Shown one piece after another: positions 20,474-35,400 of a stretch of DNA of 62,000 nt. Each line of letters opens with the position of its first letter. Positions within the stretch are counted from its first letter, which is position 1. The notes below the pieces were generated by a model. The model did no database searches, was not told the origin of the DNA, and was given only the letters and a program-made list of their open reading frames with translations. A program made the position numbers and the translations under genes. The stretch is from Antedon mediterranea (taxonomy: Eukaryota > Echinodermata > Crinoidea > Comatulida > Antedonidae). The stretch lies in contig NC_092676.1 in assembly GCF_964355755.1 (NCBI RefSeq), forward strand, positions 664,288 through 726,287, written 5' to 3'.

Positions 20474-23400
20474 CTGACAAAATTTAAATACCAATAACAA
20501 TAATATAGACACTGTTGGTTTCTTTTCGTTTTTATTTTCCACTCATTTATGAATGAATTTAAATAATTTTAAAATATGTATACATTCATACAAACATATG
20601 TATAATATGGGTGGATGGGGGTCACAGTAAGTTCATTGAAGTTTAAGTCGTGACAACTTTAAGTTGGTTTCGATTAAGTTGCAAGTTATGCATACTATGG
20701 CACAAACTAAATTGCTAACGAAGATGCAACTCACTTTTGGTTGAATCTTAGGAACACATCGTGACATCGATTCTCAATCCTGACTGGTGCATGTCCTATT
20801 TGATAATTTAAGAACGTTATCCGCATTGGACCTTCAAAACCGCCCTCTACTTTCACGCTTAAAGCAGTCTGTAAAACACATACGTAAAAATTGAAATTGT
20901 ATTGTTTGAATAAGTTACTTTAGATTTAAAAACTCACAAAGACAGATAATGAAAATGACTACTTACTCCTCGCTCCATTCTAAGAACTGTGAAGTGAGGT
21001 TTATCAATGTTAAAATGAAGAGACGCCAAACGATCTGGAGTATCGGGCTGACGGACATACAACTTCATTGAGGTGGTGCCAGGCCAAAAGGGTTGAACCT
21101 AATAACATAAAGGACAGGAAATTAACACAGACTGACAAACATACAATTGTCATTTATTGTGGCTTGCTTCTCTGAAATGCATCTTTTTTTTGGTAGTTCT
21201 AAATGAAATTTTACTGGGAAAAAGGAGACAATTTAATTATTTTATATAAGTACTCTAGGCGTTGTTTTCTGTTCTGATGATGAGAATAGTTTATTGAAAA
21301 ATGTCACATTTTAAGGCAGTTTGCCTATTCATTAAATGCCTAGCTATAGTTATTTTAACTAGTAAATTAAATTAATATAACTAGTAAAGAAAAATTTGCA
21401 ATACACCATGTGACTACTGAATCTGAGAATGACATTTGCTATTTATTGTTTAAGGTGTTATACTGCACTTGTATCTTTGTTCAAGAGACCTTGATTCTCA
21501 CTGGAAGGATGAACAATCAGGATGGGAGTCTCAAATGCAAAGCCTATTTAAATTATCTTTTGGAGTGAATGTGTTATTTCAACAACTATATTCAGTTATG
21601 TTTTATCTTACCACATTGGGTTTGATGTTAACCCAAACACCAGCTTTCACCCCTTCTTCCAGGTAGCAAAGGGGTGACCTTGTCATGTTGGTGACAAGGT
21701 GGTATGGTGTGATGGTGACAATCTTGGTCAACGAAAGACGAGACATCTGAATATCTACCCAGAACTAAAAAATAAAAATATCATATAATACATTCTGACA
21801 GAAATAAGTAAATAGGAAATAAGTGCAAGGGTTGTGATTGTCTCAAACCTTTTGTATATTGCAAGTATACTACTACACTTAGTTTTAAACATTCTTGTTT
21901 GATTTCACTTATTCCACTAATTTGAGCAGATCTCTATCTTTATAAAAAAAAGCACTGCAAGAAATTGTTTTAGTTTAGCTGTATAATCTACAGTAGATCA
22001 GTCAAATTTGTCTATTAAAATAATGTAGCATGAATTTGTGTTACCTGGTATGTTCTATCATGTGTTTCATCTTTGCATACAACCACTCCTGAGCTACCTA
22101 CAGTATCCAGTGAGAAAGATGACGACCACACAGAGTGGAATACTCGCATCTTAGCCTGTCAAAATAAATATTTCATAGAATATGCAAAATGAGCAGGCAT
22201 TAGAGAAGAATGTGAATGCATGTACAGTACATGCAGAAACCTGCACTTATAGAAAACAATACCATGAGATCTGAGACTTTTAGTAGCTTCAGATTGTTAG
22301 GTAAACTAAGTTGAATTTTAAATGTTTATTGAGATGCAATTATTAGATGCAATGCAATTTACCTTCTTGCGTTTGGGACTACTAAAGTTGAACAATACTG
22401 GCTCACTGGATGTCTGGTTACCAAATACTTTGCTAGATTTTGAGGCCTAAAATTATTTAAAATATACATTACAATACTTTACTTGATTATAATAAAATAA
22501 AATAATGAAATAATTATAACTATAAAAGTTAGAAATGATATACTGTATAATATGTCAGCCTGTATTATTTAAATTTGTTTCAACATTAATTATGATATTT
22601 AGAAATTTAAATATAAGTTAAATCACAGATTAAAAATACATGAAAATGTATATATCAAGTCTAAACAAGAAGAAACTAAACATTGTAATACAATGAAAGA
22701 ATGAAGGGATGTTTAGTTAGCCTTGTCTACACTAAAGCCTTGTCTACACTAAAGCCTTGTCTACACTAAAGCCTTGTCTACACTAAAGCCTTGTCTACAC
22801 TAAAGCCTTGTCTACACTAAAGCCTTGTCTACACTAAAGCCTTGTCTACACTAAAGCCTTGTCTACACTATCAAACTCTATGTGTCAAAAAAATGTGATC
22901 TGTCCATATATATGGTAGTGCTATGCTTAAATATGGTAGTGATATGACATCTTCATGTCCATATATGGGCACATCACACTTTTTTGACAAATAAAGTTTG
23001 ATAGTGTAAACAAGGCTTTACATATAAGGAATGTATATTTATACATACCCTAACTTCAATGGGCAGTTCTGATTTATTAACGATCCAGTAAGGAGAATAA
23101 AGGAAGATGTCCAGTCCATTCGTACTGGACATGTGCACACCAAGGTTTAGGTAGCGCTTTCGTTCACTGTCTAAATCTTTGGTTGTCATAGAAACAAGAT
23201 CATAATGTTTCATTTTAGGAGAGACATTTACAGTTCCTTCCCAACTTGACGAGAGGTAATTCTTCACCTAGAATATAATGTTGTAGGAAATGTAACATTT
23301 ATTTCACAAACCACAAAAACACTTAATGATTGATGACAAAATAAAAACAATACTGTCATTTTGTGATGCTTGTACCTGTATCTTCATAGGATTTTGATTT

Positions 23401-26400
23401 TCTGGGTTGATGTTGTAAATAGCCATGTTTTCACCAGCTAACAAAAACTTTAAACCTGGCTCCTAAAACAAACAAATAAAAAAAATTAATTTTTATTTTT
23501 TTTCATATGAATGTTTGTATCATGTATTAATTATTTTGTTAAGGTGGCCAAATACTGTACGAGCTTTGCTCTTTTTTGGTCATCCTTCCATTTTTGCATA
23601 TATTCATTACACTTGTTTATATTGGAAAATAAAAACTGAAACTGAACTGAATGACTTACGACCTGTGACCTATAAACTCAATTGATAATGAACAGTAAAT
23701 TGAATTTGTGGCATACTTTTTTTTAACTTTTTAGTTTTCGAGGGATGTTCATATTTTGGGAATAATGGGTCATTTCCAAATAGAATAAAAATTGTGTTTC
23801 AATTCAAGTAATATTTATTTCACATAAATTTGTACAAATTATAACAATTCTGGTTGGCAAACCAGTGAGCAGTTCAAAGCCACAAGGCACATATATTCTC
23901 ATCTACCTGTCATTCCTATAATAATTCCTACTACTACTGCTAGCAATGAAACATGATTTACCTCAAAAGAAAAGATGACATCATATGGTAGGTAATTATG
24001 GAGTACAATCGGTGGGTGGATTTGTAAGGTGTACAGTGGCACTTTCTCTTTGACAATGTCTCCTTTCCGAGATGGTGACTCAGCTTCTAAAATACACTAA
24101 AAGAAAGAGCAAAAACACTGTAAAACACCTCTTGATATTCTTAAAGGTGGAGATTAAAGACTTCATACATGTTTAATTTCAGATGTCTTTCACCCTAGTG
24201 TGGTCTTAATGTCAGTCAGGTCAACAGAGGTTCTTGAGCTGTACTGATTTGGTGTTGGTATTGGTGGAATGTTCCTTTTGTAAGCATACAAGAATACAAG
24301 ATCACATAGGAACACTACAAGCAACAAACCTACCTTAAAATTAAACCATTTTTCATCATTTATTTCAGTTTGTGATGAAAATATCTGCTGCTTTTTTACT
24401 TTCAGCTTCTGCCAAACCACTGCCTCATTACACAGTGTGTACCTAAGGTATGAAGTCAAGAAAATTGAATTATTAAACTACAAAGCTTTGGGAATTCTAA
24501 TTTTGTTTAAATCAGAAATATATACAGGATTAATTGAAGTAATCAATAACAATACATACACTCTTTACATACATTCTTAATTTGTCAAAAAACATAACAA
24601 ACCACAGTCAGATAAAAAGTGCCAGAGACTAAAAAGGAACCCTCAAGCCCAAAATTAGAGAGGGGCAATAAAACTCACAAATAAACGCACAAAAAACAAC
24701 AGTAATATTATTATAAGAAATACTTGTAAATGAAACACTAGAAAGCACATACCCTTGGTCATACGGTCCAAAGAACAAACTAGCACTGTAGGCAACATCA
24801 AGGGGTAGATCCATAGTAGTATTTGGCTGTAGTACACCTAAGCTTTGCTTGCCTACTGTAGGATCGGTTGGATCCACCAGGTTGCTAGCCTTGGGTAGGT
24901 CATAGTAAACAGACATAGGTACAGCTAGGTAGTTGTGAAGCTAAAAAGATAAAAGTAGGGTATATTTTTATCTAAATACTTTCCTGTATGTTTTTGTGAT
25001 GTGACAACTTACCAGTTATAACTAAAATACTAATTCTCAGTTACTTATTTGTTTAACACACTCATTTTCGTAGTGAAAAGGTTCATCTGGATCTCTGTAT
25101 ATGATTCATAAAATTTGTCTTTTGGATGATCCAATGGAAATAAAACCGCGACACTTACGTTTTTACTTATTTTCATTTATACTCAAACTATGTTATTGCA
25201 TTAAGAAACATAAACAAATAAACTCTGACCTGTAATGGTGACCTTATCTTTAATGTTTTCTTACACCTGTTGACATCGACCTCAGCTACTACTGCATATT
25301 GTATCCCATCCTGTCATAAGTAAATAAAGTAGTTTTAATGTAGAAACAAGTTGAAGATGGAAGAGGATATAAGTATTCTAAATACATGTAATCTTTCAGT
25401 TTGAAACTGAATCACTTGTGCTGTCTGTGTACATCTCTTCTCTATTCTTCTAATTATACAGTAAAATCAGACTTACTAAAATACTTAGATAACTTACCTT
25501 AATTGGTGATAGATAGTACAATACCTCACCAACTTGATTACACTTCACATTTTGAAGCGGGTCAAACCCTTCTACCTAAAAAACAAACATATTTTAAAGT
25601 AAAGTTAAGTTTTACAGATGAGAATAATTTCAATACAATGCACGCAATATGTGTACAAATTTTGTGAAATTAATAAATGTTTATAAAATAAAAAGTAAGA
25701 AAGACATATTATGTATTCTTCTAATATTCACAAATGATTGATTTTACTGTATTTTCTTACCTCTACACAAATGGAATCAACCGGTGTTTTAGGTGTAGTA
25801 CAGTGTTTAGCTTTGAATACAATCCCATCAGTTGATTCCTCCTCCTCTTCGTCATCGTCATCATCATCATCACATTTTGGTGTTGGTGGAGCAACAGAGC
25901 GAAGCGACATGCGGATATGTGACCTAGCAGCTGAGGGCAGCAGACTAAAACAAGTGTCGCTGTATATAGAAAACACAACTAAATTAATATTCACACAATA
26001 AACTGTTTTAAAAACAAAAGATTAAAACAAAAGATTAAAAGATATTATTATTTTCCTTGAATATGAAAATGTTACAATTAAGATCATGCTTAAATTAAGC
26101 TTTATCTTACTTATCACAGTCCATGTCAGGTTCATCAGCTCCTGCATCTTCAGTTCCATCGGCAACGCTTTCTATCTTCACATTCTCACCTGATGTTATT
26201 CTCTAAAGTAATTAAATAAAATTAAATAATAAAAAAAATGTGTAGAACACAATTACATGCAAACACGAATGTGTAGTTGAATGTGTGGTTTAATTATCAT
26301 TTGTATTAAAGTTCATTTATTTTAATTCTGAAACAAAGTCCAGAATAAAAAACCATACTGTACTTAACTACTGTATATACATTTTTTCTGTAATGTACAA

Positions 26401-29400
26401 CTTCAACTTTTGTTATCTGTACAACGATTTCTTAGTTAAAGCTTATTTATTTACTATGGATATATTATTTAATTATGGTATTCCAAAATAAAAAGGTGAA
26501 TGATAAATGAAAGAATGATTAAAAAATAAAGACAAATATAAAACAATTTGTGTTACCTGAAGTGTTGTAGGTAGTTTGACCTTGATTGACATGTTTGTAG
26601 TGTTCTTGATAGTAAATGGCGGTTGAGAGATTTGACGTTTAACTTCCATTAAGCCTTCTGGTTTGTTTACAAACCCATCAGTTACGTTATTCATTATTTC
26701 CAAAGCAAATGGCGTCACTGATAACTCCAACGCATCTGGTGAGCTGATTATGATGTATGTTGATAATTTCTCTTTTTCTTCTACATCTTCAAAATCAATA
26801 TCATCTGTAAAGATAAAAATTTAAATAATTCAATTCTTTATTAATATATCAAATCATATCTGATAAAATTAGCATATAAAAGACAAGCAAAAAAAAAAAA
26901 ATAGACAACATCGTAAAGCAAAGAAGTCTTCTAAAAATAAAAATGTATGTATCAATATATGCAATGTAGTGTTTTGTAAAGTTTAAAAAACACCTGCAAA
27001 TGCCAACTGGGAATTTGGCCAATTGTTACCTACCTACAATTACCATGCATGCTAACTAACAACTACAATGTTCTTATTGTTTAACAGACTATTCTATTCT
27101 TAATTCATACATAAATCTAGTAAAATTATTACCTCGCGATTGGCTCCTACTTGATGTCAATGATGCAGCGACCTTTGACCTGCCATGCCCATCCTGTTTT
27201 GTTTTCTGTCGAGTGCCACTGTCTCCATCTGTTTCTGCATCATCTTCTGATTCGCTATCTGAAAACATGTCTGTGATGAAGTCAACTACTTTATTAAAGA
27301 AGTTTCCTTCTTCTTCCACGTCATCCTCACCGTCTTGCCCAGATACAGGGTTGAAAGTTCGGTCAGGCGCATCTGAAGGAGTACCAACATCTAAAAAAAT
27401 AATAAAAGATTTAGACAAAGTTTAAGATTTGCAAATCTATAAAAATTATTAAATTATACAACAATATAATTTACTACTGCCTGCAGATGATGAATATTCA
27501 TTAGTTATTATTTCCTACATGAATATTCATTAAATCAATTCTTATTCGCCTTATATTATTCTAATTGTTTAATGGTTTGCTGTAAGGCAAAAAATATAAT
27601 ATATTATACATTTTGGAAACTAACTTACCACTGCTAAGTAAGCTGCTACTATAGTTCCCATCCCATTCTAATTCATCATCTGGACTTGAGTCTGTCTCAC
27701 TTCCGCTGTCTGAACCCAGTATCTGTGGTATTAGTCTTGGAGCGCCATCATGCTGGTCACATGACTCAAAGGCTAGATCTGATTCATTGGTACATGTAAT
27801 AGGTTGACTTGGAGCTTGGCACATCTAAAAAGTTCAACAATCAACAAGTATAAATATAAATTCATTAAAAAAAAACCTAATTAATTAAAGGTATATTTTA
27901 TGGTAACCTCCAGCTCTAGATATTATTTTATATTGATGTATGTATGTCTAATTTTTTCTATTTCTATTCTAGGTCCTTATAATCTAATGTTATGTGTATT
28001 GTACCTTTCAGATTAAATACCTAATTTGGATAGAAACATTATTTAATGGGGAAAAAATATTTTGTCATTAAAAATACCCAACGACTATTAAAAATGGCTT
28101 ATTTTTGGCAAGTTGTACATCTTCATACAAGAAAGAAAACTATGCTTCCTGTTGTTTCAAATTACGCACCCTAACAAGAAGCTCCCATGGTCTGTAAACA
28201 CCCTCCTTTTCCATTACTGGTTCAATCAGTGGCTCCCATGTTGTTAAGCGTTCATTGTACAACCAAGCCTCAGCACTTACTTCGAACTTCAAATTCATCT
28301 AAAAGACGAGAAAAAAAACTTAAGTAGTAGTTTTATGGGTACTAGTAATATTTGGGAAAAAAAAGGTACCATTAATAATGTGGTTGGAAAATGTATTGAT
28401 TTGGTTGGTTGAAAGATCTAAAGAAGAAATTACACTGACCATTGTTGACCAGTTGGTGAGTACAGATTCCACCTTGCTTCGGACACACAGCATTGGTACA
28501 TGATCTGACCCTTGTTCAATGTCAAGGGTCAACTGAATTTGTTTAGTTTCAATGGTCAGTTTTTGCTTGATCTGCTGGGCATCCAACGGACTGAAGTCCA
28601 CTTGTGTTTGGTCACTCTCTACAAAATGGAATAAAATGAGCAATTAGGAACAATAAAGTTTAATGAGATTTTAAAATGTATTTTTTATTTATTTTTTTTA
28701 TGGACAAAATAAATGATACAAAATGTAATCATGAGGCTGCAGGTTGTAATAATACAGAACAAACAAAACACTCTATCACATGTTATAATGCCAATAACTT
28801 ACAAGCAACTATACAATTACTAAATTGTAAGCACTTCAAACTAAAGCGATGTATACATTAGCTAAAACATTTGCCACTTCATCTCAAGTGACTTGTTAGT
28901 AATGCAAATGCAGTACACAATATCTAAGTAAATTCAAACTATTTTTTTTAATATCGCACAATTAATCAGTGTCAGAGAATCTTGACTTTTTAAATTATTA
29001 ATGTTTATTTTGGCAAAAACATCCACTAGGACCTGAGAAAACACAAGAAATAAATGCCAAAAACACTTTTTTTTTATAAGTTTGTTAAAAATAAATGTTT
29101 GTTTTATCAAGGTCAAATGAAACAAAATTGTATATGTTGTTAGTGGCAATATTCAACCACACAATCACTATATAAACCTGAAAGTGTGTGTAAATAGCAA
29201 AGGTAGTTATTTTGTCTTATTGTCTACAACACTGCATATCTATAATTTCATCATTCAGTTCTCACCTTTTTGTCTTTTAACAGAGCCTACAGGATTTCAT
29301 GTAAAAAGTCAGATTATAAATTAAAAAAAATATAAATATCACCAAATAAAAAATAAGTATAAGAATTAAATACACAAAGGAATATGAGGACGTCATGTGT

Positions 29401-32400
29401 GAGAGATGTTTGTACGGCCTGCTTCGGCGCATGGACTATTCCATTTTCCGTTTGAGGGGTGCCCATATTGTGAATAATGGCATATGTAGAGTCTATACAG
29501 GTAGGGATCTCACGAAATAAACACAAATGTAACTATAAGAATTAAATACACAAAGGAATATGAGGACGTCATGTGTGAGAGATGTTTGTACGGCCTGCTT
29601 CGGCGCATGGACTATTCCATTTTCCGTTTGAGGGGTGCCCATATGTAGAGTCTATACAGGTAGGGATCTCACGAAATAAACAAAAATGTAAATATAAGAA
29701 ACAAACAAAATAATAAACTAAAACTAGATATTTCATCATTAATATTAATTTCTATATTAAAATATAATTTACCTTTTCGTTTGGGAAAAGCAGTTGTGAA
29801 TATTGGTTTTGGTGTCCACATATCTTCACGGCTATCATCTGAAGTCATAGATGGGCCCTTTGGCGTTTTCTAAAATAAAAAAAAAAAAAGTTTTGAATTT
29901 CTTAATGATGTTTTTATATAATTATTTTTTCTTTAAATTAAAGTAAATTTTCTTTCATTCATAATGTAAAAGCTTAAATTCAAATATTGATTGTATTAAG
30001 TTTAACTATTTAACTTTAATAAAATGTTTGATTTCTTTAAAGGTTAACTGGTCATTGTGAATATATATTGACTATTTTGTTTATACAAATAGCAGGTTTA
30101 TAGATATACTCACAACAGTGAATGCTCTCAGTCCATGCACTATATCTTGAATCATAAAAACAACACGTGGTGAGATACGTGTACGGACACTTGATAGATT
30201 CACACCAATCTCTTCAACACCTTGCCGGTTTAAAGTTCGATGAAAATTTAGCATACAAGGATCAAGTACCTTAAAACCAAAAAGTGGGTAATGTTTTTAA
30301 AGTTATAAAAGGCAATGACAGACCTACTTCAACATTTTTTTTTTTATGTGGTTTCTGTTGTTTATTTTGTACAGCACTTTTATCTTCTTGAAAGGCGCTT
30401 TATAAATAATGAATAATAATAATAAAATCATAAATTAAGCTATCTAAAAAGCAGATTTCTTTAAGCCTGAGAAAACCATACTTAGTAGTGTAGATCAAAA
30501 GAGTGTTAAGTTTTCAGAGAATTGGAAAAAGTACTTTGATGCTGCATTGTACCCAAGGCAATGTATAAAACATTGTTGTCTGTGCTATATATGTTATGTA
30601 CTTTGTATACAATGGGATAAAGTAACAATTAACAATATAACCTGATAAGCTGTCCTCAATGCTTGAGAGTAGATACATGAGAAAATTTGTATTTGTTGTA
30701 ACTTAGCTTCCAGTTTATCAATAGTGGACGACTGCTGGTAGTTGAGGTCACCTTCAACCTACAGTACACAATAACATTTAAACATTAGAAAACAGATACT
30801 TGAAACTAATACAAATAATGCCCAAATACAATTCTACATTATTATAATATTTAAATTACTTTGAGAATAATATTAATATAATATATTCTATTCATATACA
30901 GGTTTGTGAAAATGATTTTTGTTCATTTTTGGATTTCATACAGAGTGTTCAAATATAGAATATTAGGAAAAATGAATCTTTCATCATTGTATAGAAAAAA
31001 AACCAATTTGTTTTACCTAAAGAACATACATTTCATTTCATAATAACATTTATTTCTTATCTTTCAAAGTAAACAAAATAACAATTTATATATAAATAAT
31101 TAAGAGGCAAAACCTAGAAAGTAATAACATTTGGAGGTTTCCCTCCACTTACTTACCTGAAGCACAAGGACTTGGCTGTTCTGACTGGTAGGATCAGCAA
31201 AGAGTACAACCTCTGGTTTCTTCAATCGGCCAGTAATCTTCAGGCTCCCTTTAGAAGGTGAACTAGCCTCATTGGACACTTGCCGGTTGAGTGGCCCAGT
31301 GGGGCTAGTACTGACCTTAGTAGCCGGTGTGGCCTTGGCTATAGAACTTGACAAGAAGTTGTAGACAGCTAATAAGTAGTGGATGAAGATGTTGATGCGC
31401 ATTCCTTCTAATGCAAAATCCACTAAAAAAAAAGAATTTGAATTAAAAAAATATATGTAGAAGAAATAATGATGTAGCCTGGATAATATTTATCAGCTAT
31501 ACATTAAAACTGTACTTTACATATTAGTATTTGACTAAAATCATATTTCAAAACTTAATGACATGTTGTTAACGTTTTCCGTCTTCCGACATTACGCTTT
31601 CCACAATTTGTTTCCATTTTTTTCTGTTTATGGCAGGATGGTTTGTTATTGTGTTAGTGTCTACTAGTCAAAACTTAAATCTACTAGTATTATTGCAATT
31701 CTAAGACATATCTCTTTTTTTTTTAGATCGTTTGTATATACTGCATCTTATGTATTTTTCTTGACCTAAAACTGTGTTATATATTAATTGAAGATGTTGA
31801 AATAAATGAAAAATAAATAATTATTGATTTTTCATTTATTTCAAAATTTTCAATTAAGTACTTACAATTTCTGTTTCCAGCTGAATCTTTTGTAAATGAT
31901 ATAGTAACCATTGGTAACGCATGCACTGATTTATCCTTTGGTTCCTTGTTTCCACTTTGACCTGATTGATGGATAAGTCTACAAAAACAAAAAAATGTAT
32001 GTGTCATATTTATACATTGCGCATAATCATGTATCCATTTCTTTTTGTTTTTAGTGTTTCTGTGCTCTTGTCTCTTTTTCCATAATCTATTCAATAATAT
32101 TTACAAAATTGACTCACCTTTTAATTGCTAATGGACTGCTCCATCTGATATCTTCCAATGATATGCAGTGTATAGATGCACTGAGTTGGATTGATCCATT
32201 TTCATAAAAGGTGGCATTTCCTTCAACCTCATGCAGTTGGAATCTTGACAGTCCATCTTGCTCTTCACGCAGGAGGAGTCCTTGGCCGTTTTTCCTCTGC
32301 AAAATAGTTTAAAAAAATTACAGTACCCATTACAAATATTCAAGGTATTGTTTTAGGACTACAGTACAACATTTCACAAAACGGACAATTACATATTGTA

Positions 32401-35400
32401 GTGTAATTATGACATGATTACAGCTTCCTACAATTGAATTACAAATTCTGTTTTTTGATGATGTTATTAGGTACTCGCAGCAAAATGATCAAATTCAACT
32501 TATTCATTTTCAAAAACTTTAACTTTACTTACCAATCTAGGTTCGTTTGTGAACAGTTCTATTTCCATTCCTTCCATAACAAACGCCATCTTGATATTTA
32601 TAGAAGACTGTGCATCTATTGTTGCTGTGGTAACCATGACATCACTGTCTTGGCTAACACTGCTATCATCTATTACTGGTGGAGTTTTATCTGAACAAAA
32701 ATTGAGAATTTTATATAAAAAAAATGATCAAATATGTACTTAAAGGTTGATTAAAAATATGTAACAAAAGAACTATTTTGGATTGGAGCTAATATTTATA
32801 AATTCGTTTTGAGATGTTACATTACATTGTACTTACCAAGAACAACTTGTTCACTGACAGGAAATAGGTTCTCATTTAAAACAGCAAAAATGATTACAAG
32901 ATCATCTTCTCCAATGTTTACCTATGAAAATGATAAAGAAATAATATTGTACAACACCATTAGCAAAATTAGATTATTGCATTATTATTTGATTGTAATA
33001 TGGAAAATAACAAATTTGAAATATTATTATTACTAACAAAACATCTAAAAATTACTAAAACAACACATTATGTTTCTTTTAACTGTCAATTTTAGAAAAA
33101 AAGTAAACGCACCCAAAACCACAATTCTAATTTAGGCACTAAAGATTTCAAATTTGTCCTACTAGACCAACTAACTCGACAATTTGTGAGTTCTATAATC
33201 ACAACCTTTTTTAAACTGAAATACTCACCTTAATATTTTCCAATCGTCCAGTAATGTCAAAAGGTATGACATCACTAGGGAACGGTGCCACTGCTCTGGT
33301 AATATCTACATGAAGACTGACGGGCTCAACAATGAGACGACGAGATCCTAGCACCTGGTGTGCTCCAGTAGTAGCTCTGTAAAACATTTGAAGACTCTTT
33401 TTTAAATACAGATTTTTTACCACAACAATGAATTGCTGGTTCTTTTTGTTCAACTGTATAGCAATTTATAAGCAACTTAGTTGTATGTCATTGTAATTCA
33501 ATATTTATTGCAATCCAAATAAACAAAGCAGACAAAACCAACCAGTTACAATCTTGAAAGCTTAAGTGAAAAGAAATTGATGATGTATAATAATTTAATT
33601 TTTTGTAATGTATATTATGAATATTGAATAAATGACCTTTCAATGTTAACCTTTATTTTAAGAAGTACTTTACCTGGAGATTTGCACAGAATTCAAAGAC
33701 ACATTCATGAAATCAATCAGATAATTTGAGTTGGTAGCCATCTTGATTGTGTTCTTTATGATGAGATCACCAAGATGTACAACCAGAGTGTCTGGTGAAT
33801 GGAAGCTTTGAGGAATTAGAATCACTGGTGCACGGATGTTGATGTTCAGATTAATACGCATACCTTGCTTGGTTAATTCCTCAACCTAAAAATGTAAAGA
33901 AAAAGAAACAAGTTTAAACCAATAGCAATCAATACAGCTCAACAGGAATAAGTACTACAGGTTTACTGAATATTCAGTTTTTTTCAGTCATCAATTCAAT
34001 CATTTATTCTATATTTTACATGAACAATACAAATACACATGATCCACACACACTAGACCCAGGGGTTTGACCCACACACACTAGACCCAGGGGTTTGACC
34101 CACACACACTAGACCCAGGGGTTTGACCCACACACACTAGACCCAGGGTTTGACCCACACACACTAAACCTAGGGGTTTGACCCACACACACTAGACCCA
34201 GGGGTTTGACCCACACACACTAGACCCAGGGGTTTCCAACAGCAACCTCTTTCGATGGGAAGTATTAAAATAAGTACAGGCTCAAACATGACCTATAACA
34301 TTATTATAACAATGAAAAAAATAACAGCTTACCTGTTTTTGAACAGCTTTCTGCGATGCAACTGTTGCATTGGTTAAAACTTCAGTACTGCTAAATGGTT
34401 CAAAGAAATTCTAAAAAAAAGTAATAAAAACAATAAATTACACAAAGAACATTTACTTTTTTCTACATCAACGTTCATGTTTGAATAGGTAGTTAACTAC
34501 AAGCCAGCAGGATTAAAAAGAAAAAGAATACTTACAATAAAGTCGCGAACAAACTGATAAACAAGAACGGCTTGTACGCGTCCAACTCGAAGACGTACGC
34601 AAGCATCCACTGGAATTACATCACCACTACCCAACACCGGCAAATCTCCTTTCTTATCTCGTTTGAATAAAACTAGCTGAAAAATAAATTATATGTAATG
34701 ATTAACAACACACCAGTGTGGTAGAAAGGTAAGATACCTAAATATGCCACAAAAAAAACAGCACCAAGTGTTTTTACAAAGTATAGTAGGTTTATATGTT
34801 ATTCTGGAATTTTGCTAACATAAGCCAAAGTAACATTGCAATAAGTACCTTGGCTTCAAATGCTGTTGGGTCCTCTAGACACAAGATCTTAGTGTAAAGA
34901 TTATTTACTTCAGAGTCTTCCACCGAGAAATCCTTCAGCCTGGAAAAATGTTCATAGATGTGATAAAAAGAAATAAAGATACTGTATGTACAATATATGC
35001 AATGCAATGTTCATAGATGTGATGTTTAAAGATATGTAATACAAAATAATAAAGATGTATTTATGTGTGATACGGATGCAGAATCTCTCAAAATACCATA
35101 CATTGAAGGTAGAATTATTATTGTAAATGTTCAGTTCAGTATGCCATAGGCCACACAGAAACTAAATGCTGGTTTTTGAGAACATAAATCTTCCATTTAT
35201 CTAATGAAACGATTGTTCTTTTTATATCAACAGTTTTTATACCTTGCTCTGATTGTTGTTCTGTTTGCTTTGTCCGTCATGGACGCCTCTAGATCACGAA
35301 TAAAAAGCTTAGCCAGTGTTTGGTTTGTGTCCATAAATGACACACTAATGAAGTCCATCTTGGCCTGAATGTGTAACTTAGTCATGGCTGGTAGATAGGT

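Noticed and set aside
28676-28861. 61-codon plus-strand frame in VPS13 intron 39
   Set aside because: Antisense AT-rich intron sequence with no motif or supporting context.
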